Made by a program: the position numbers and the translations under genes. Below the pieces are notes generated by a model. It was not told the DNA's origin and did not search any database. It worked only from the letters and a program-made list of their open reading frames with translations. From positions 225,183 through 289,182 of the forward strand of contig NZ_FPJO01000009.1 of the NCBI RefSeq assembly GCF_900119365.1: 64,000 bases of DNA. The letters are read 5' to 3'. The first letter of the stretch is position 1. The number at the start of each line of letters is the position of its first letter. Positions 38,771 to 46,561 of this stretch are shown in pieces. Origin of the DNA: Streptomyces atratus (GTDB lineage Bacteria; Actinomycetota; Actinomycetes; Streptomycetales; Streptomycetaceae).

Positions 38771-39250
38771 ATGAGTGTGTGGCAACTCGTCGCCGTCGGC
38801 CTCGTCATGCTCCTCGGCCTGTTGGGCGTGCTGGTGCCGGGAGCGCCGGGGCAGGCGATCGTCTGGGCCGCCGTGCTGTGGTGGGCGCTGACCGACGTGA
38901 CGCCGGTCGCCTGGGGGGTACTCATGGGTGCGACAGCACTGCTGCTGCTGAACCAGGCATTGAAGCCGCTGCTGCCGCGCCGCCCGCGCGAGACGGGGGC
39001 GCCGCGCAAGACGCTGATGCTCGGCGGGACGGGTGCGATCGTGGGCTTCTTCGTGGTGCCGGTGGTCGGCGGAGTGGTGGGGTACGTGGGGGCCGTCTAC
39101 GGGGCGGAGCGGCTGCGGCTCGGCAGCCGCGGGGCGGGCTGGACCTCGGTGCGCTCGGTGATGCGGGCGACCGGCTACTCGGTACTCGTCGAGCTCTATG
39201 CGTGCCTCCTGGTGGCGGGGGCCTGGCTGGGCGCGGTGATCTGGGGCTGA
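38771..39250 (+). CDS. DUF456 membrane protein
   Basis: This 159-residue protein has about four membrane helices. It begins WQLVAVGLVMLLGLLGVLVP with the GAPGQAIVWAAVLWWAL segment and has the Gly-rich GGTGAIVGFFVVPVVGG pair typical of DUF456. The function is unknown. The start follows a CTGGTC stretch without a clear SD; the conserved helix begins right at the Met. Confidence 0.82.
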   Translation: MSVWQLVAVGLVMLLGLLGVLVPGAPGQAIVWAAVLWWALTDVTPVAWGVLMGATALLLLNQALKPLLPRRPRETGAPRKTLMLGGTGAIVGFFVVPVVGGVVGYVGAVYGAERLRLGSRGAGWTSVRSVMRATGYSVLVELYACLLVAGAWLGAVIWG

Positions 39251-39429
39251 CCGCCGCGCATCCCGTTGGACTGCATCCAGATACACGGAAATACATCGGA
39301 CCTCTAGCGCTCCATTGACGCAGCAACGCCCCCACGCCTACCTTCCCTCAAGGAATAGCTCGGATGAATTGAAGCGCCTGCGTACGAGTTGCCAGGAGAC
39401 GCCTTGCCCACGGCACCGAACCCCTACCG

Positions 39430-39739
39430 TGCACGACTTCCGGACGCAGGGCGCTTTCCTGCTCAGTGCGGTACGCGAGGAGGGCCGGACCCGCTGGGTG
39501 CGGCCGACCAGTGAAGCCGGCGCACCTGCGTCGTGCGCCACGGCATCGACGGGCCGGTGGAGATCCGGGACCGGCACGGACGGCCGCTGGACCACGAGGA
39601 GCCGGCCGACGGTACGGTACGCATCCGCCTCGGCAAGGGCGAATCGGCGCTGATCACCGCGGAGGGCGACCACCCGGACCTGACCGTCCGCCCGGTAACG
39701 GCGAACGCACCCGCGCCGCGCTGGGGCCTGCCGGCATGA
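39430..39739 (+). pseudogene. C-terminal remnant of a glycoside hydrolase (GH95-like), frameshifted
   Basis: GAFLLSAVREEGRTRWVRPT then SEAGAP in one frame continue as CVVRHGIDGPVEIRDRHGRP and GTVRIRLGKGESALITAEG in another, with the shift near 39525-39535 (one base). Together they resemble the C-terminal beta domain of secreted alpha-fucosidase-type glycosidases, ending in TVRPVTANAPAPRWGLP. Nothing of the catalytic domain is present upstream. The family assignment is tentative. Confidence 0.5.
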
Positions 39740-39745
39740 GCCCGC

Positions 39746-41098
39746 TCACAACAGCCCCAGGTGGCGCACCCCGTACGAACGCCAAGGCCGCCACCGCTCC
39801 GCCTCGGGCCGCCCGTCCGGATCCACGTCCGGGTCACCGAGCGCACGCATCCTGATGAGCGCCGCGGCTGCCGGGCCGATCCCCGGCAGCCGCGGCAGCG
39901 CCTGCTCGGCCTCGTCGCGGTCGGCCCCGGCGTCGAGCCGTACGTCCCCGTCGGCGAGCGCACCCGCCAGCGCCCGCAGCTCCGCTCCGTCCGCCGCACC
40001 GGCCAGCACGCCCGGCTCGGGGAACACATGCGTCAGCCCGCCGCAGGGCACGTCCAGCACCTTCCCGTACGTCTCCACCATCCGCTCCGCCACATCCCGG
40101 CCCACCAGTGTCCGTACGGCGAACTCCTCCGGGTCCGCGGCACCCGGCGACCGCAGCCCCGGGCGGGCGGCGACACCTGGCGCGAGGAGCGGGTCGGCGC
40201 CGAGCCGCTCGTCGACGGCGTACGGATCGGCGTCCAGGTCGAAGAGCCGCCGCAGCCGCTGGACCGCCGTCGTCAGGTCCCGCAGGTCCGTGAGGTGGAT
40301 CCGGGCGTCCAGCCAGGACCCGGCGGACCGCTCGTCGACGGCCACGATGCCCGTGCCGTACGGAAGGCGCAGGGTGCGCCGGTAGGTACGGGCCCCGGCC
40401 GCACCGCTGACCTCCTCGATCCGGGCGACCGTCTCGGCGGCCAGGAGATCGAAGACCTCGCGGGCGGCGTACGGCCCCCGGTGGGCGAGCCGCAGCGGGA
40501 TCCCGGTGGTCCGCGCCTCCCGGACCGCCGCTCCCAGCCCCGTCCCGGCCTCGGCCCGCAGCGCACTCGGCGTACGGGCGTAGATCTGCCGGATCGTGTC
40601 GTTGAACTGGCGCACGCTGGCGAAGCCCGACGCGAAGGCGATCTCCGTCACGGGCAGCCCGGTCGTCTGGAGCAGCACGCGTGCGGTGTGGGCCCGCTGG
40701 GCGCGGGCCAGCGCGACGGGGCCGGCGCCCAGCTCGGCGTTGAGCTGCCGCTGCACCTGGCGTGAGCTGTAGCCGAGCCGGTGGGCGAGACCGGGCACGC
40801 CCTCCCGGTCGACCACCCCGTCGCCGATCATCCGCATGGCGCGGCCCACGGCATCGGCCCGGACGTTCCAGTCGGCCGAGCCGGGCACGGCGTCGGGGCG
40901 GCAGCGCCGGCAGGCCCGGAAGCCGTTGCCCTGCGCGGCGGCCGCGGTCGGGTAGAAGCGGACGTTCTGCCGCTTGGGCGTGACGGCGGGGCAGCTCGGC
41001 CGGCAGTAGATGCCGGTCGTTTCCACGGCGAAGAAGAAGACCCCGTCGAAACGCGCGTCGCGGCTGCTCACCGCCTCATACCTGGTCCGTTCGTCCAT
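39746..41098 (-). CDS. Ada-AlkA fusion, glycosylase end shortened
   Basis: This 450-residue protein starts with the Ada N-terminal zinc domain, with all four Cys (GIYCRPSCPAVTPKRQ and FRACRRCRPD), including the methyl-acceptor Cys. An AraC-type HTH (RQVQRQLNAELG, ASGFASVRQFNDTIRQIY) and an AlkA N-terminal and HhH domain ending LPGIGPAAAALIRMRALGDP follow. In normal members about 30 residues carrying the catalytic Asp and a longer tail separate DPD from AERWRPWRSY; here DPDVDPDGRPEAERWRPW runs straight on and the protein stops 10 residues later. Alkyl-sensing may survive, while glycosylase activity is doubtful. Confidence 0.82.
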   Translation of the reverse strand: MDERTRYEAVSSRDARFDGVFFFAVETTGIYCRPSCPAVTPKRQNVRFYPTAAAAQGNGFRACRRCRPDAVPGSADWNVRADAVGRAMRMIGDGVVDREGVPGLAHRLGYSSRQVQRQLNAELGAGPVALARAQRAHTARVLLQTTGLPVTEIAFASGFASVRQFNDTIRQIYARTPSALRAEAGTGLGAAVREARTTGIPLRLAHRGPYAAREVFDLLAAETVARIEEVSGAAGARTYRRTLRLPYGTGIVAVDERSAGSWLDARIHLTDLRDLTTAVQRLRRLFDLDADPYAVDERLGADPLLAPGVAARPGLRSPGAADPEEFAVRTLVGRDVAERMVETYGKVLDVPCGGLTHVFPEPGVLAGAADGAELRALAGALADGDVRLDAGADRDEAEQALPRLPGIGPAAAALIRMRALGDPDVDPDGRPEAERWRPWRSYGVRHLGLL

Positions 41099-41193
41099 CA
41101 CACCGTCCAGTGTGCGGCACCCGCCGGTACCGCACTGGCGGTTTTCGGACGTGGACCGGCGGCCCGCGGCCGTGGGCGGCCGGGGACCACCGC

Positions 41194-42366
41194 CTACCGC
41201 ACCCGGCCCCGCTTCGCCTCCATGGCGAACCGGCCCTCGGCACCCTTGCGCTTCCAGTCGCGCAACATCTCCGACCGCATCCGGGCGTCGGTCTTGGCCG
41301 CGATGCGCTGGTTCTCACGCAGCAGTTTGCGGAAGCTGTCGAGGCGCCGCTCGTGCAGCGAACCGTCCTCGATCGCGGCGAGCACCGCGCAGCCGGGCTC
41401 CGTCTCGTGGGCGCAGTCGTGGAACCGGCACTGCTCGGCCAGCTCCTCGATCTCGGAGAAGACCTGGCCGACACCGGTCTCCGCGTCCCAGAGCCCGACC
41501 CCGCGCAGTCCGGGGGTGTCGATCAGCACACCCCCGGAGGGCAGGACCAGCAGATTGCGCGTGGTGGTGGTGTGCCGGCCCTTGCCGTCGACATCACGCG
41601 CGGCCTGCACCTCCATCACGTCACGACCGAGCAGTGTGTTGGCGAGGGTCGACTTGCCCGCACCGGACGCCCCGAGCAGCACGCTCGTACCGCCCGAGAC
41701 GACGGCGGAGAAGACATCGATCCCCTCCCCCGTGGCGGAACTGACGGTCAGCACCTGCACACCGGGCGCGACGCCCTCGATGTCCTGGACGAAGTACGAC
41801 AGTGTGGCCGCGTCCGGCACGAGGTCGGCCTTGGTCAGCACCACGATCGGCTCGGCCACGCCGTCACCGGCCGGCCCGCCGTCCCGCAGCAGCGCGGCGC
41901 CGCTGGAGCTGGACATGGCGAGCGCGAGAAAGCGCTCCACCCGCCCCAGGTCGAACTCGACCGCGAGCGAGAGACAGATGACGATGTGGTCCACGTTGGT
42001 GGCGAGCACCTGGCCTTCGGAGCGCTGCGAGGACGTCGAGCGCACGAAGGCGGTACGCCGCGGCAGCAGCGTCCGTACGAACTGCGGGTCGCCGTCGGGG
42101 TCGACGGCGACCCAGTCGCCCGTGCAGACGATCCGCATCGGATCGCGCGGGACGACGAAGGCGGTGTCGGCGCGGAGCGTGCCGCTCGGGGTGACGACAT
42201 CGCACTGTCCGCGGTCCACCCGCACCACGCGTCCGGGCAGCAGACCCTGCTCGGCGTACGGTGCGAATTCGGCCGCCCAGGCGTCGTCCCAGCCGTACGG
42301 GGACAGCGGATGCGACGCGGACGGGCCCTGAAGAGAAGAAACGGACGGAAAAGACGGGAAAGACAA
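41194..42366 (-). CDS. rsgA: ribosome small-subunit-dependent GTPase A
   Basis: This 390-residue circularly permuted GTPase has an OB fold (GRVVRVDRGQCDVVTPSG), G4 VLTKADL, G1 LLGASGAGKSTLANTL, G3 DTPGLRGVG and a C-terminal zinc knuckle (CRFHDCAHETEPGCAV). It assists late 30S maturation. The start is a TTG at 42366 with GAAGGG 6 nt upstream; the first 20 residues are low complexity. A short ORF with a near-perfect SD lies in its 5' region. Confidence 0.92.
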   Translation of the reverse strand: MSFPSFPSVSSLQGPSASHPLSPYGWDDAWAAEFAPYAEQGLLPGRVVRVDRGQCDVVTPSGTLRADTAFVVPRDPMRIVCTGDWVAVDPDGDPQFVRTLLPRRTAFVRSTSSQRSEGQVLATNVDHIVICLSLAVEFDLGRVERFLALAMSSSSGAALLRDGGPAGDGVAEPIVVLTKADLVPDAATLSYFVQDIEGVAPGVQVLTVSSATGEGIDVFSAVVSGGTSVLLGASGAGKSTLANTLLGRDVMEVQAARDVDGKGRHTTTTRNLLVLPSGGVLIDTPGLRGVGLWDAETGVGQVFSEIEELAEQCRFHDCAHETEPGCAVLAAIEDGSLHERRLDSFRKLLRENQRIAAKTDARMRSEMLRDWKRKGAEGRFAMEAKRGRVR

Positions 42367-42430
42367 GGGAAACCCTTCAAAGGGGTGGCCCCGGCAACGC
42401 GCACTCGGGCGCGGAGAGTTACGGAGTAGG

Positions 42431-42502
42431 TCAGCCGGCGACCACGGGGGTGGGAACGATGCTCTTCGAGTTGTGGGCAGCGCCCATCGCAGCGACAGTC
42501 AT
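42431..42502 (-). CDS. putative 23-codon leader ORF upstream of rsgA
   Basis: ATG at 42502 is preceded by CAGGAGGTGA (42511-42520), essentially a perfect anti-SD match, 8 nt away. The frame encodes 23 residues (MTVAAMGAAHNSKSIVPTPV then VAG) and stops 64 nt before rsgA. A good sigma70-like promoter lies 70 nt upstream. Such a strong ribosome site on so short an ORF suggests a regulatory leader or a real micropeptide. The antisense strand also encodes a hydrophobic 30-residue ORF. Confidence 0.5.
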   Translation of the reverse strand: MTVAAMGAAHNSKSIVPTPVVAG

Positions 42503-42575
42503 CACGATCCTCACCTCCTGGTTCAAGCACGGGACCGACAGTGGTGGTTGATCCCCGCCGTCCGGAACAGTGGAC

Positions 42576-42605
42576 ACCATAGTGCGTCCACGTCGGGCGG
42601 CTCAA
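42576..42605 (-). promoter_or_regulatory. predicted promoter of the leader ORF/rsgA transcript
   Basis: On the minus strand TTGAGC and TATGGT are separated by 18 nt, one of the best housekeeping-type promoters in the window. Transcription would run through the leader ORF into rsgA. Confidence 0.55.
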
Positions 42606-42741
42606 CACATTTGATCGAGGCCGTGTGCAGCCCTCGGGCGGAGACGATTCGGGCCACGTCCGCCGGAGATCTCCGGCTATCTCCCTCGATCAGGTGATCT
42701 ACATGCACAACGTCCGGTCCGTGGCCGTTATGGTGCCGAGC

Positions 42742-43242
42742 ATGACCTCACCCCAGACCTCCACCGGCGCGTTCACACAAGCCCAGTTGGGCACGATCAC
42801 ACTGATCGGGTGGAGCGGCGAACACCCGGCCGACGGCCACGACGTCGCCTTCCTTCTCGTCTACTCGCTGGGCGACGGTACGGACGGCCCCGCGGCCGGC
42901 GAGGCCGCCATGCGCGTGGCCCTGGAACGCAGCAGACTCCCCGTCGGCAGCGGTCCGGTGTACGCCGCCGAGAACCCGGGTCTCCCGGTGAAGCTGCTCG
43001 TCCAGGCCGGCCAGGCAGTCCTGACGATGCCGCACTTCACGGCTCAGTACCCCGCACCGCCAAAGTGGCTGGCGGCGGCCGGTCAGCGGGGCGAGGTGCA
43101 CACCATGTTCGCCACCCGCCCGTGGCCCCAGAGCGCACCGGGCCGGCCGGTGAGCGAGGAGCTGCTGCGGTCCTTCGCGGCCGACCCCGAGGTCATCACG
43201 ACCGCCGCCCACTGCGTCCTTCCGGTACGCAGCCTGGGCTGA
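42742..43242 (+). CDS. conserved actinobacterial protein (DUF5949-like)
   Basis: This 166-residue soluble protein has conserved-looking segments LGTITLIGWSGEHPADGHDV, LLVYSLGDG, KLLVQAGQAVLTMPHF and FATRPWP. The pattern resembles the uncharacterised streptomycete DUF5949 proteins; no catalytic motif or signal is visible. ATG at 42742 is chosen because similarity starts near TSPQTSTGAF, though the SD is weak. A strong hairpin terminator follows. Confidence 0.65.
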   Translation: MTSPQTSTGAFTQAQLGTITLIGWSGEHPADGHDVAFLLVYSLGDGTDGPAAGEAAMRVALERSRLPVGSGPVYAAENPGLPVKLLVQAGQAVLTMPHFTAQYPAPPKWLAAAGQRGEVHTMFATRPWPQSAPGRPVSEELLRSFAADPEVITTAAHCVLPVRSLG

Positions 43243-43260
43243 CCCGCCCCGGTACGCCGA

Positions 43261-43292
43261 ATGCCCACCGCCCCCCGTGGTGCGGTGGGCAT
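43261..43292 (+). terminator. hairpin after the DUF5949-like gene
   Basis: Perfect 11-bp arms (ATGCCCACCGC / GCGGTGGGCAT) with a 10-nt loop, 18 nt past the stop. Confidence 0.75.
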
Positions 43293-43401
43293 CCTCATGC
43301 GTGGAGCCCTGGGGCGGTGCCCCAGATCCTGCTGTGCGGCGCCGTGCACCGCGGTGCGGGCGGCCCGGGACGGATCCCCCGGCAGCCCGCACTCAGGCAC
43401 G

Positions 43402-43812
43402 TCAGTCGTTGGCGATGCCGTTGCCCGAGAGCACCGGGATGTCGTCGACGAGGTGCGACAGCGGCTCGTCTCCCTTGGCCTGGGTGGAGTTCTCGGCGCA
43501 CTGCTGGTTCTGCGGCGAGGACAGCACGTTGACGTCCTGGACCGCGACCGGCACCAGCACACCGGCGAGCGAACCGGCGTTGGCCTTGAGCGGCAGACCG
43601 ACGCAGGCCTTGTTCAGCGTGCCCTGGACGAGCTGGACCTGCGGGCTGCCGTCGCCCCGGGTCACGCTGTTGCCGAACTCGTCCACGGCGCCGTTGCCGT
43701 TGACCGACGTGGTGCCCCCGTCATTGCCGATCGCCATGGCCGCGGGGGCCGCTGCGGCGGACAGACCGACCAGGGACACGGCCACTGCTGCGCCGGCCGT
43801 CATCTTCTTCAT
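43402..43812 (-). CDS. rodlin protein
   Basis: This 136-residue precursor has a signal peptide ending APAAMA and the rodlin body: GNDGGTTSVNGNGAV, FGNSVTRGDGSPQVQLVQG, LNKACVGLP, VAVQDVNVLSSPQNQQCAEN, STQAKGDEPLSHLVDDIPVL. Rodlins organise chaplin fibrils into rodlets on aerial hyphae and spores. This copy is the most divergent of the three in its middle part. GAAAGG lies 9 nt before the ATG. A BldN-like promoter is at 43855-43882. Confidence 0.92.
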   Translation of the reverse strand: MKKMTAGAAVAVSLVGLSAAAAPAAMAIGNDGGTTSVNGNGAVDEFGNSVTRGDGSPQVQLVQGTLNKACVGLPLKANAGSLAGVLVPVAVQDVNVLSSPQNQQCAENSTQAKGDEPLSHLVDDIPVLSGNGIAND

Positions 43813-43854
43813 CACGCTCAACCTTTCGGAGCGTCCCGTTGTGGAACGTACTGA

Positions 43855-43894
43855 TCAACCCGCTACGGAAGCGTCGGTTCCGCAGTACCACTCG
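43855..43894 (-). promoter_or_regulatory. BldN-like promoter plus upstream element, rodlin 1
   Basis: CGGAAC-N16-GGTTGA on the minus strand resembles the sigma-BldN consensus CGTAAC-N16-CGTTGA. Three nucleotides upstream of the -35 is CGAGTGGTA, aligned with similar elements before the other two rodlins. Confidence 0.6.
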
Positions 43895-43931
43895 AACGGG
43901 TTCGATCCGGCATGAGTTCGATCATCTTCGG

Positions 43932-44132
43932 TCACCCGTCGACAGCCTCGCCGGAAGTGCGGGCCGCTGGAACCCGGCTTCCCGCGCGCGGCCGCTCGGG
44001 CCCTGCGGGCGGGGGCGCCTCCGGGCTGCCGTGGGCCGCCCGCCACTCGGCGAGCAGCCGGTCGTAGATGGGTGTGCCGTCCTGTGCATGCCGCTGCCGG
44101 TCGCAGGGGCGTTGACTGTCGTACTGGTCCAT
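43932..44132 (-). CDS. small hypothetical protein (66 residues)
   Basis: ATG at 44132 has AGGGG at 6-7 nt. The product starts MDQYDSQRPCDRQRHAQDGT and has PIYDRLLAEWRAAHG, a pattern I associate with small uncharacterised streptomycete proteins; there is no signal or membrane helix. It sits between two rodlin genes on the same strand. The remaining 44133-44395 gap shows only a GCCCC-TTCGA-GGGGC stem (44199-44213), a possible terminator for the rodlin 2 transcript. Confidence 0.5.
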   Translation of the reverse strand: MDQYDSQRPCDRQRHAQDGTPIYDRLLAEWRAAHGSPEAPPPAGPERPRAGSRVPAARTSGEAVDG

Positions 44133-44395
44133 GAATGGCCCCTACCCGGTGCGGCGGGTGACGTCTGCCGGTACTACGGCAACCGGCCCAGTCCACCCGC
44201 CCCTTCGAGGGGCCGTGGTGGGCCGGACACACCAGTGGGGCCGGCGCATCCGGGCGGCCGGGGAACCGGCTGCCGTGTGGATGTGCCGACCCCACGGGTG
44301 TTTCGGGTACTGCGTACAGACGGGCGCGAAGCTGCCCGCGGCGCACTCCCTGCCGGTTCGGACGACCGGCGAGGAGCGCCCGGAGCGGTACGGCC

Positions 44396-44806
44396 TTAGT
44401 CGTTGCCGGCGCCGTTGCCGGACAGGACCGGGATGTCGTCCAGGATGTGCGAGAGGGCCTCGTCACCCTTGGCCTGGGTGGAGTTCTCGGTGCACTGCTG
44501 GTTCTGCGGCGAAGCCAGGACGTTGATGTCCTGGACCGAGACCGGGACGGCCCCGAGGACCGAACCGGCGTTGGCCTTGGCGGGCAGCGCGATGCAGGGC
44601 TTGTTGAGCGAGCCCTGGATGAGCGCGAACTGCGGGCTCCAGTCGCCGTGGGTGGCGGAGTTGCCGTACGACTGGACGGCGTCGTTGCCGTTGACCGACG
44701 TCGTACCACCGTCGTTACCGATGGCCATGGCCTGCGGGGCGATCGCGGCGGAGACGCCGACGATCGAAGCAGCGACGGCTGCCGAGGCCATAATCTTCTT
44801 GATCAT
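44396..44806 (-). CDS. rodlin protein
   Basis: This 136-residue precursor has a signal peptide ending APQAMA, then GNDGGTTSVNGNDAVQSYGN, GDWSPQFALIQGSLNKPCIA, QDINVLASPQNQQCTENSTQ and ALSHILDDIPVLSGN. It is closely related to the rodlin at 46.1 kb and less so to that at 43.4 kb. GAAGGG lies before the ATG, with a BldN-like promoter 52 nt upstream. Confidence 0.92.
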   Translation of the reverse strand: MIKKIMASAAVAASIVGVSAAIAPQAMAIGNDGGTTSVNGNDAVQSYGNSATHGDWSPQFALIQGSLNKPCIALPAKANAGSVLGAVPVSVQDINVLASPQNQQCTENSTQAKGDEALSHILDDIPVLSGNGAGND

Positions 44807-44857
44807 GAAATAGCCCTTCTGGGGTTTTCTGTTGCCCGCCTGTCCAGAGCGTCCTGA

Positions 44858-44897
44858 TCAACTCACGACAACGGGGATAGTTGTGCCGATTCACTCG
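44858..44897 (-). promoter_or_regulatory. BldN-like promoter plus upstream element, rodlin 2
   Basis: CACAAC-N16-AGTTGA on the minus strand, with CGAGTGAAT 3 nt upstream of the -35. The -10 region GTGAGTTGATCAGG is nearly identical to rodlin 3. Confidence 0.6.
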
Positions 44898-44992
44898 AAC
44901 GATGGTTTTACGTTCGGTTGTTCGCCGAATTCGCGGCACCGGAGGAATGAGAAAGGCCGGGGGCCGGCGGGAAACTGCCGCAGCGCGACGGA

Positions 44993-45283
44993 TCAGCCGC
45001 CGAGCGGCAGGCCGCCCATGAGCGGGGCCGCGCCCTTGGCCGCGCCGGTGGCCTGGTCGGCCAGCTTGGTGACGGTGCCGTTCTTCTGCACCGATTCCGC
45101 GGCGCCGCCGACCGTGTCGACGATCGGGTCGACGGCCTGCGGGGCGCTCTCCACCGCCTGGTTGACGCCTCCGTTGAGGCTGAAGTTGGGGGCCGTGGCG
45201 TTGGTGACGGCGAAGGCGGGAGCAGCCGTTCCGAGAGCAACCACGGAACCGGCAACGAACGCAGCAGTCTTCGCGTACTTCAC
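44993..45283 (-). CDS. small secreted protein of the rodlin/chaplin cluster
   Basis: This 96-residue precursor starts with a GTG at 45283 (AGAAGGG upstream). Its signal peptide is KYAKTAAFVAGSVVALGTAA, cleaved after PAFA; the mature part has NFSLNGGVNQAVESAPQAVD and a Gly-rich end PLMGGLPLGG. It has no chaplin cysteines. The signal and 5' region resemble the neighbouring chaplin, so it may be another surface component. The function is unknown. Confidence 0.75.
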   Translation of the reverse strand: MKYAKTAAFVAGSVVALGTAAPAFAVTNATAPNFSLNGGVNQAVESAPQAVDPIVDTVGGAAESVQKNGTVTKLADQATGAAKGAAPLMGGLPLGG

Positions 45284-45459
45284 TTTCGGGTTCCCTTCTG
45301 CAGCGGCATCTGTTTCGGTCGCGTACTCGCGCCGCACGGGCATTCTTTAGCCGTGCCTTCTGCCGCTTTCGCCCTGGGTAACGATGCGGTTGCGACACGG
45401 CAACTGGACGGGGTCGCTTTTCTGCGGGACCACGCGATCGAATGCCGGAAGAGAAACGG

Positions 45460-45500
45460 GGAAGGCCCCGGACCGCATCGAATGCGGTCCGGGGCCTTCC
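45460..45500 (-). terminator. hairpin after the short chaplin gene
   Basis: Perfect 19-bp arms with a 3-nt loop, 33 nt past the chaplin stop, one of the longest perfect stems in the window. Confidence 0.8.
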
Positions 45501-45532
45501 GGTCACGAGCGTTCGGCCCGTCCGACCAGAGG

Positions 45533-45766
45533 TCAGATGTTGGCGCAGTTGTTGCCGAAAGCGGGGTTGACCAGACCGATCACGTTGATGGTGTTGCCGC
45601 ACGCGTTGACCGGAACGTGGATCGGGACCTGGACGTTGTTGCCGGACACCACGCCCGGGGAGGAAGTAGCGCCGCCCTCGGCACCGGAGTCGGCGAAGGC
45701 GGGCGCGGCGGCGCCCATCGCCATCAGGGTTCCGGCGGCGATGGCGGCAACCTTGGTGTACTTCAC
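45533..45766 (-). CDS. short chaplin
   Basis: This 77-residue precursor has a signal peptide (KYTKVAAIAAGTLMAMGAAA, PAFA) and one chaplin domain: GVVSGNNVQVPIHVPVNACG, NTINVIGLVNPAFGNNC, with the two conserved Cys. Short chaplins self-assemble into amyloid-like fibrils that make aerial hyphae hydrophobic. The start is a GTG with AAAGGG upstream. Confidence 0.93.
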   Translation of the reverse strand: MKYTKVAAIAAGTLMAMGAAAPAFADSGAEGGATSSPGVVSGNNVQVPIHVPVNACGNTINVIGLVNPAFGNNCANI

Positions 45767-46002
45767 TTTTTGTTCCCTTTCTTTGACGGAGTCCGGAGCG
45801 GCAACGTCTTTCGTGCCGCACGAGCGCGGTCCTGATCGCCCGTAACTCCGCCGCTGTAATTCGTAACGATTTCAGACGGTATTCGAAACTCTTCTGGCGA
45901 AAGATTCTTGAAAGATCGCCCGAACGATGCAATATCGAACACCCGATGCCACCGGAAAGGTCTTCCGACAATCCGATGTGCCAGTGCCGGGGGACGACAG
46001 CA

Positions 46003-46049
46003 ACAGGCCCGGGCCGCGCGGAGGAGGAACGCCTGCGGCCCGGGCCTGT
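46003..46049 (-). terminator. hairpin after rodlin 3
   Basis: Perfect 15-bp arms (ACAGGCCCGGGCCGC / GCGGCCCGGGCCTGT) lie 26 nt past the rodlin stop. The rest of the 308-nt gap 45767-46074 upstream of the chaplin is AT-richer and presumably promoter, with GTAAC-type repeats at 45840-45868. Confidence 0.75.
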
Positions 46050-46074
46050 CGTCTACGGCTGGATCGGCTGCGGA

Positions 46075-46476
46075 TCAGCTGTTGCCGGCACCGTTGCCGG
46101 AGAGCACCGGGATGCCGTCCAGGATGTGCGACAGCGGCTCGTCGCCCTTGGCCTGAGTGGAGCTCTCGGTGCACTGCTGGTTCTGCGGCGAGGACAGCAC
46201 GTTGACATCCTGGACCGCGACCGGGATCACGCCGACGAGCGAGCCGACGTTGGCCTTGGCCGGCAGGCCGATGCACGGCTTGTTCAGGCTGCCCTGGACC
46301 AGACCGAACTGCGGGCTGCCGTCACCGTGGGTCTCGGCGTTGCCGAACGACTGCGAGGCTCCGTTGCCGTTGACCGAGGTCGTACCGCCGTCGTCGCCGA
46401 TGGCCAGGGCCTGTGTCGCGCCCAGACCGAGGATGGAGGCGGCAACGGCACCCGTAGCCAGAACCTTCTTGATCAC
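46075..46476 (-). CDS. rodlin protein
   Basis: This 133-residue precursor starts with a GTG at 46476 preceded by GAAGGG. Its signal peptide is IKKVLATGAVAASILGLGAT, ending ALA; the body has GDDGGTTSVNGNGASQSFGN, GSPQFGLVQGSLNKPCIGLP, VAVQDVNVLSSPQNQQC and LSHILDGIPVLSGN. It is the third rodlin; S. coelicolor has two. Confidence 0.92.
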   Translation of the reverse strand: MIKKVLATGAVAASILGLGATQALAIGDDGGTTSVNGNGASQSFGNAETHGDGSPQFGLVQGSLNKPCIGLPAKANVGSLVGVIPVAVQDVNVLSSPQNQQCTESSTQAKGDEPLSHILDGIPVLSGNGAGNS

Positions 46477-46521
46477 GATTAACCCTTCTCGTACCGAGTG
46501 CCCCGTACCGGAGCCCCCTGA

Positions 46522-46561
46522 CCAACTCACGACCGGGCGTTTGGTTCTCTCCATTCACCCG
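46522..46561 (-). promoter_or_regulatory. BldN-like promoter plus upstream element, rodlin 3
   Basis: GAGAAC-N16-AGTTGG on the minus strand, with CGGGTGAAT 3 nt upstream of the -35, the same layout as rodlins 1 and 2. Confidence 0.55.

Noticed and set aside
42460..42551. Plus-strand 30-residue hydrophobic ORF (MLFELWAAPIAATVITILTS...)
   Set aside because: Resembles a type I toxin peptide but has a mediocre SD and overlaps the better-supported minus-strand micro-ORF; kept only as a remark in the findings.
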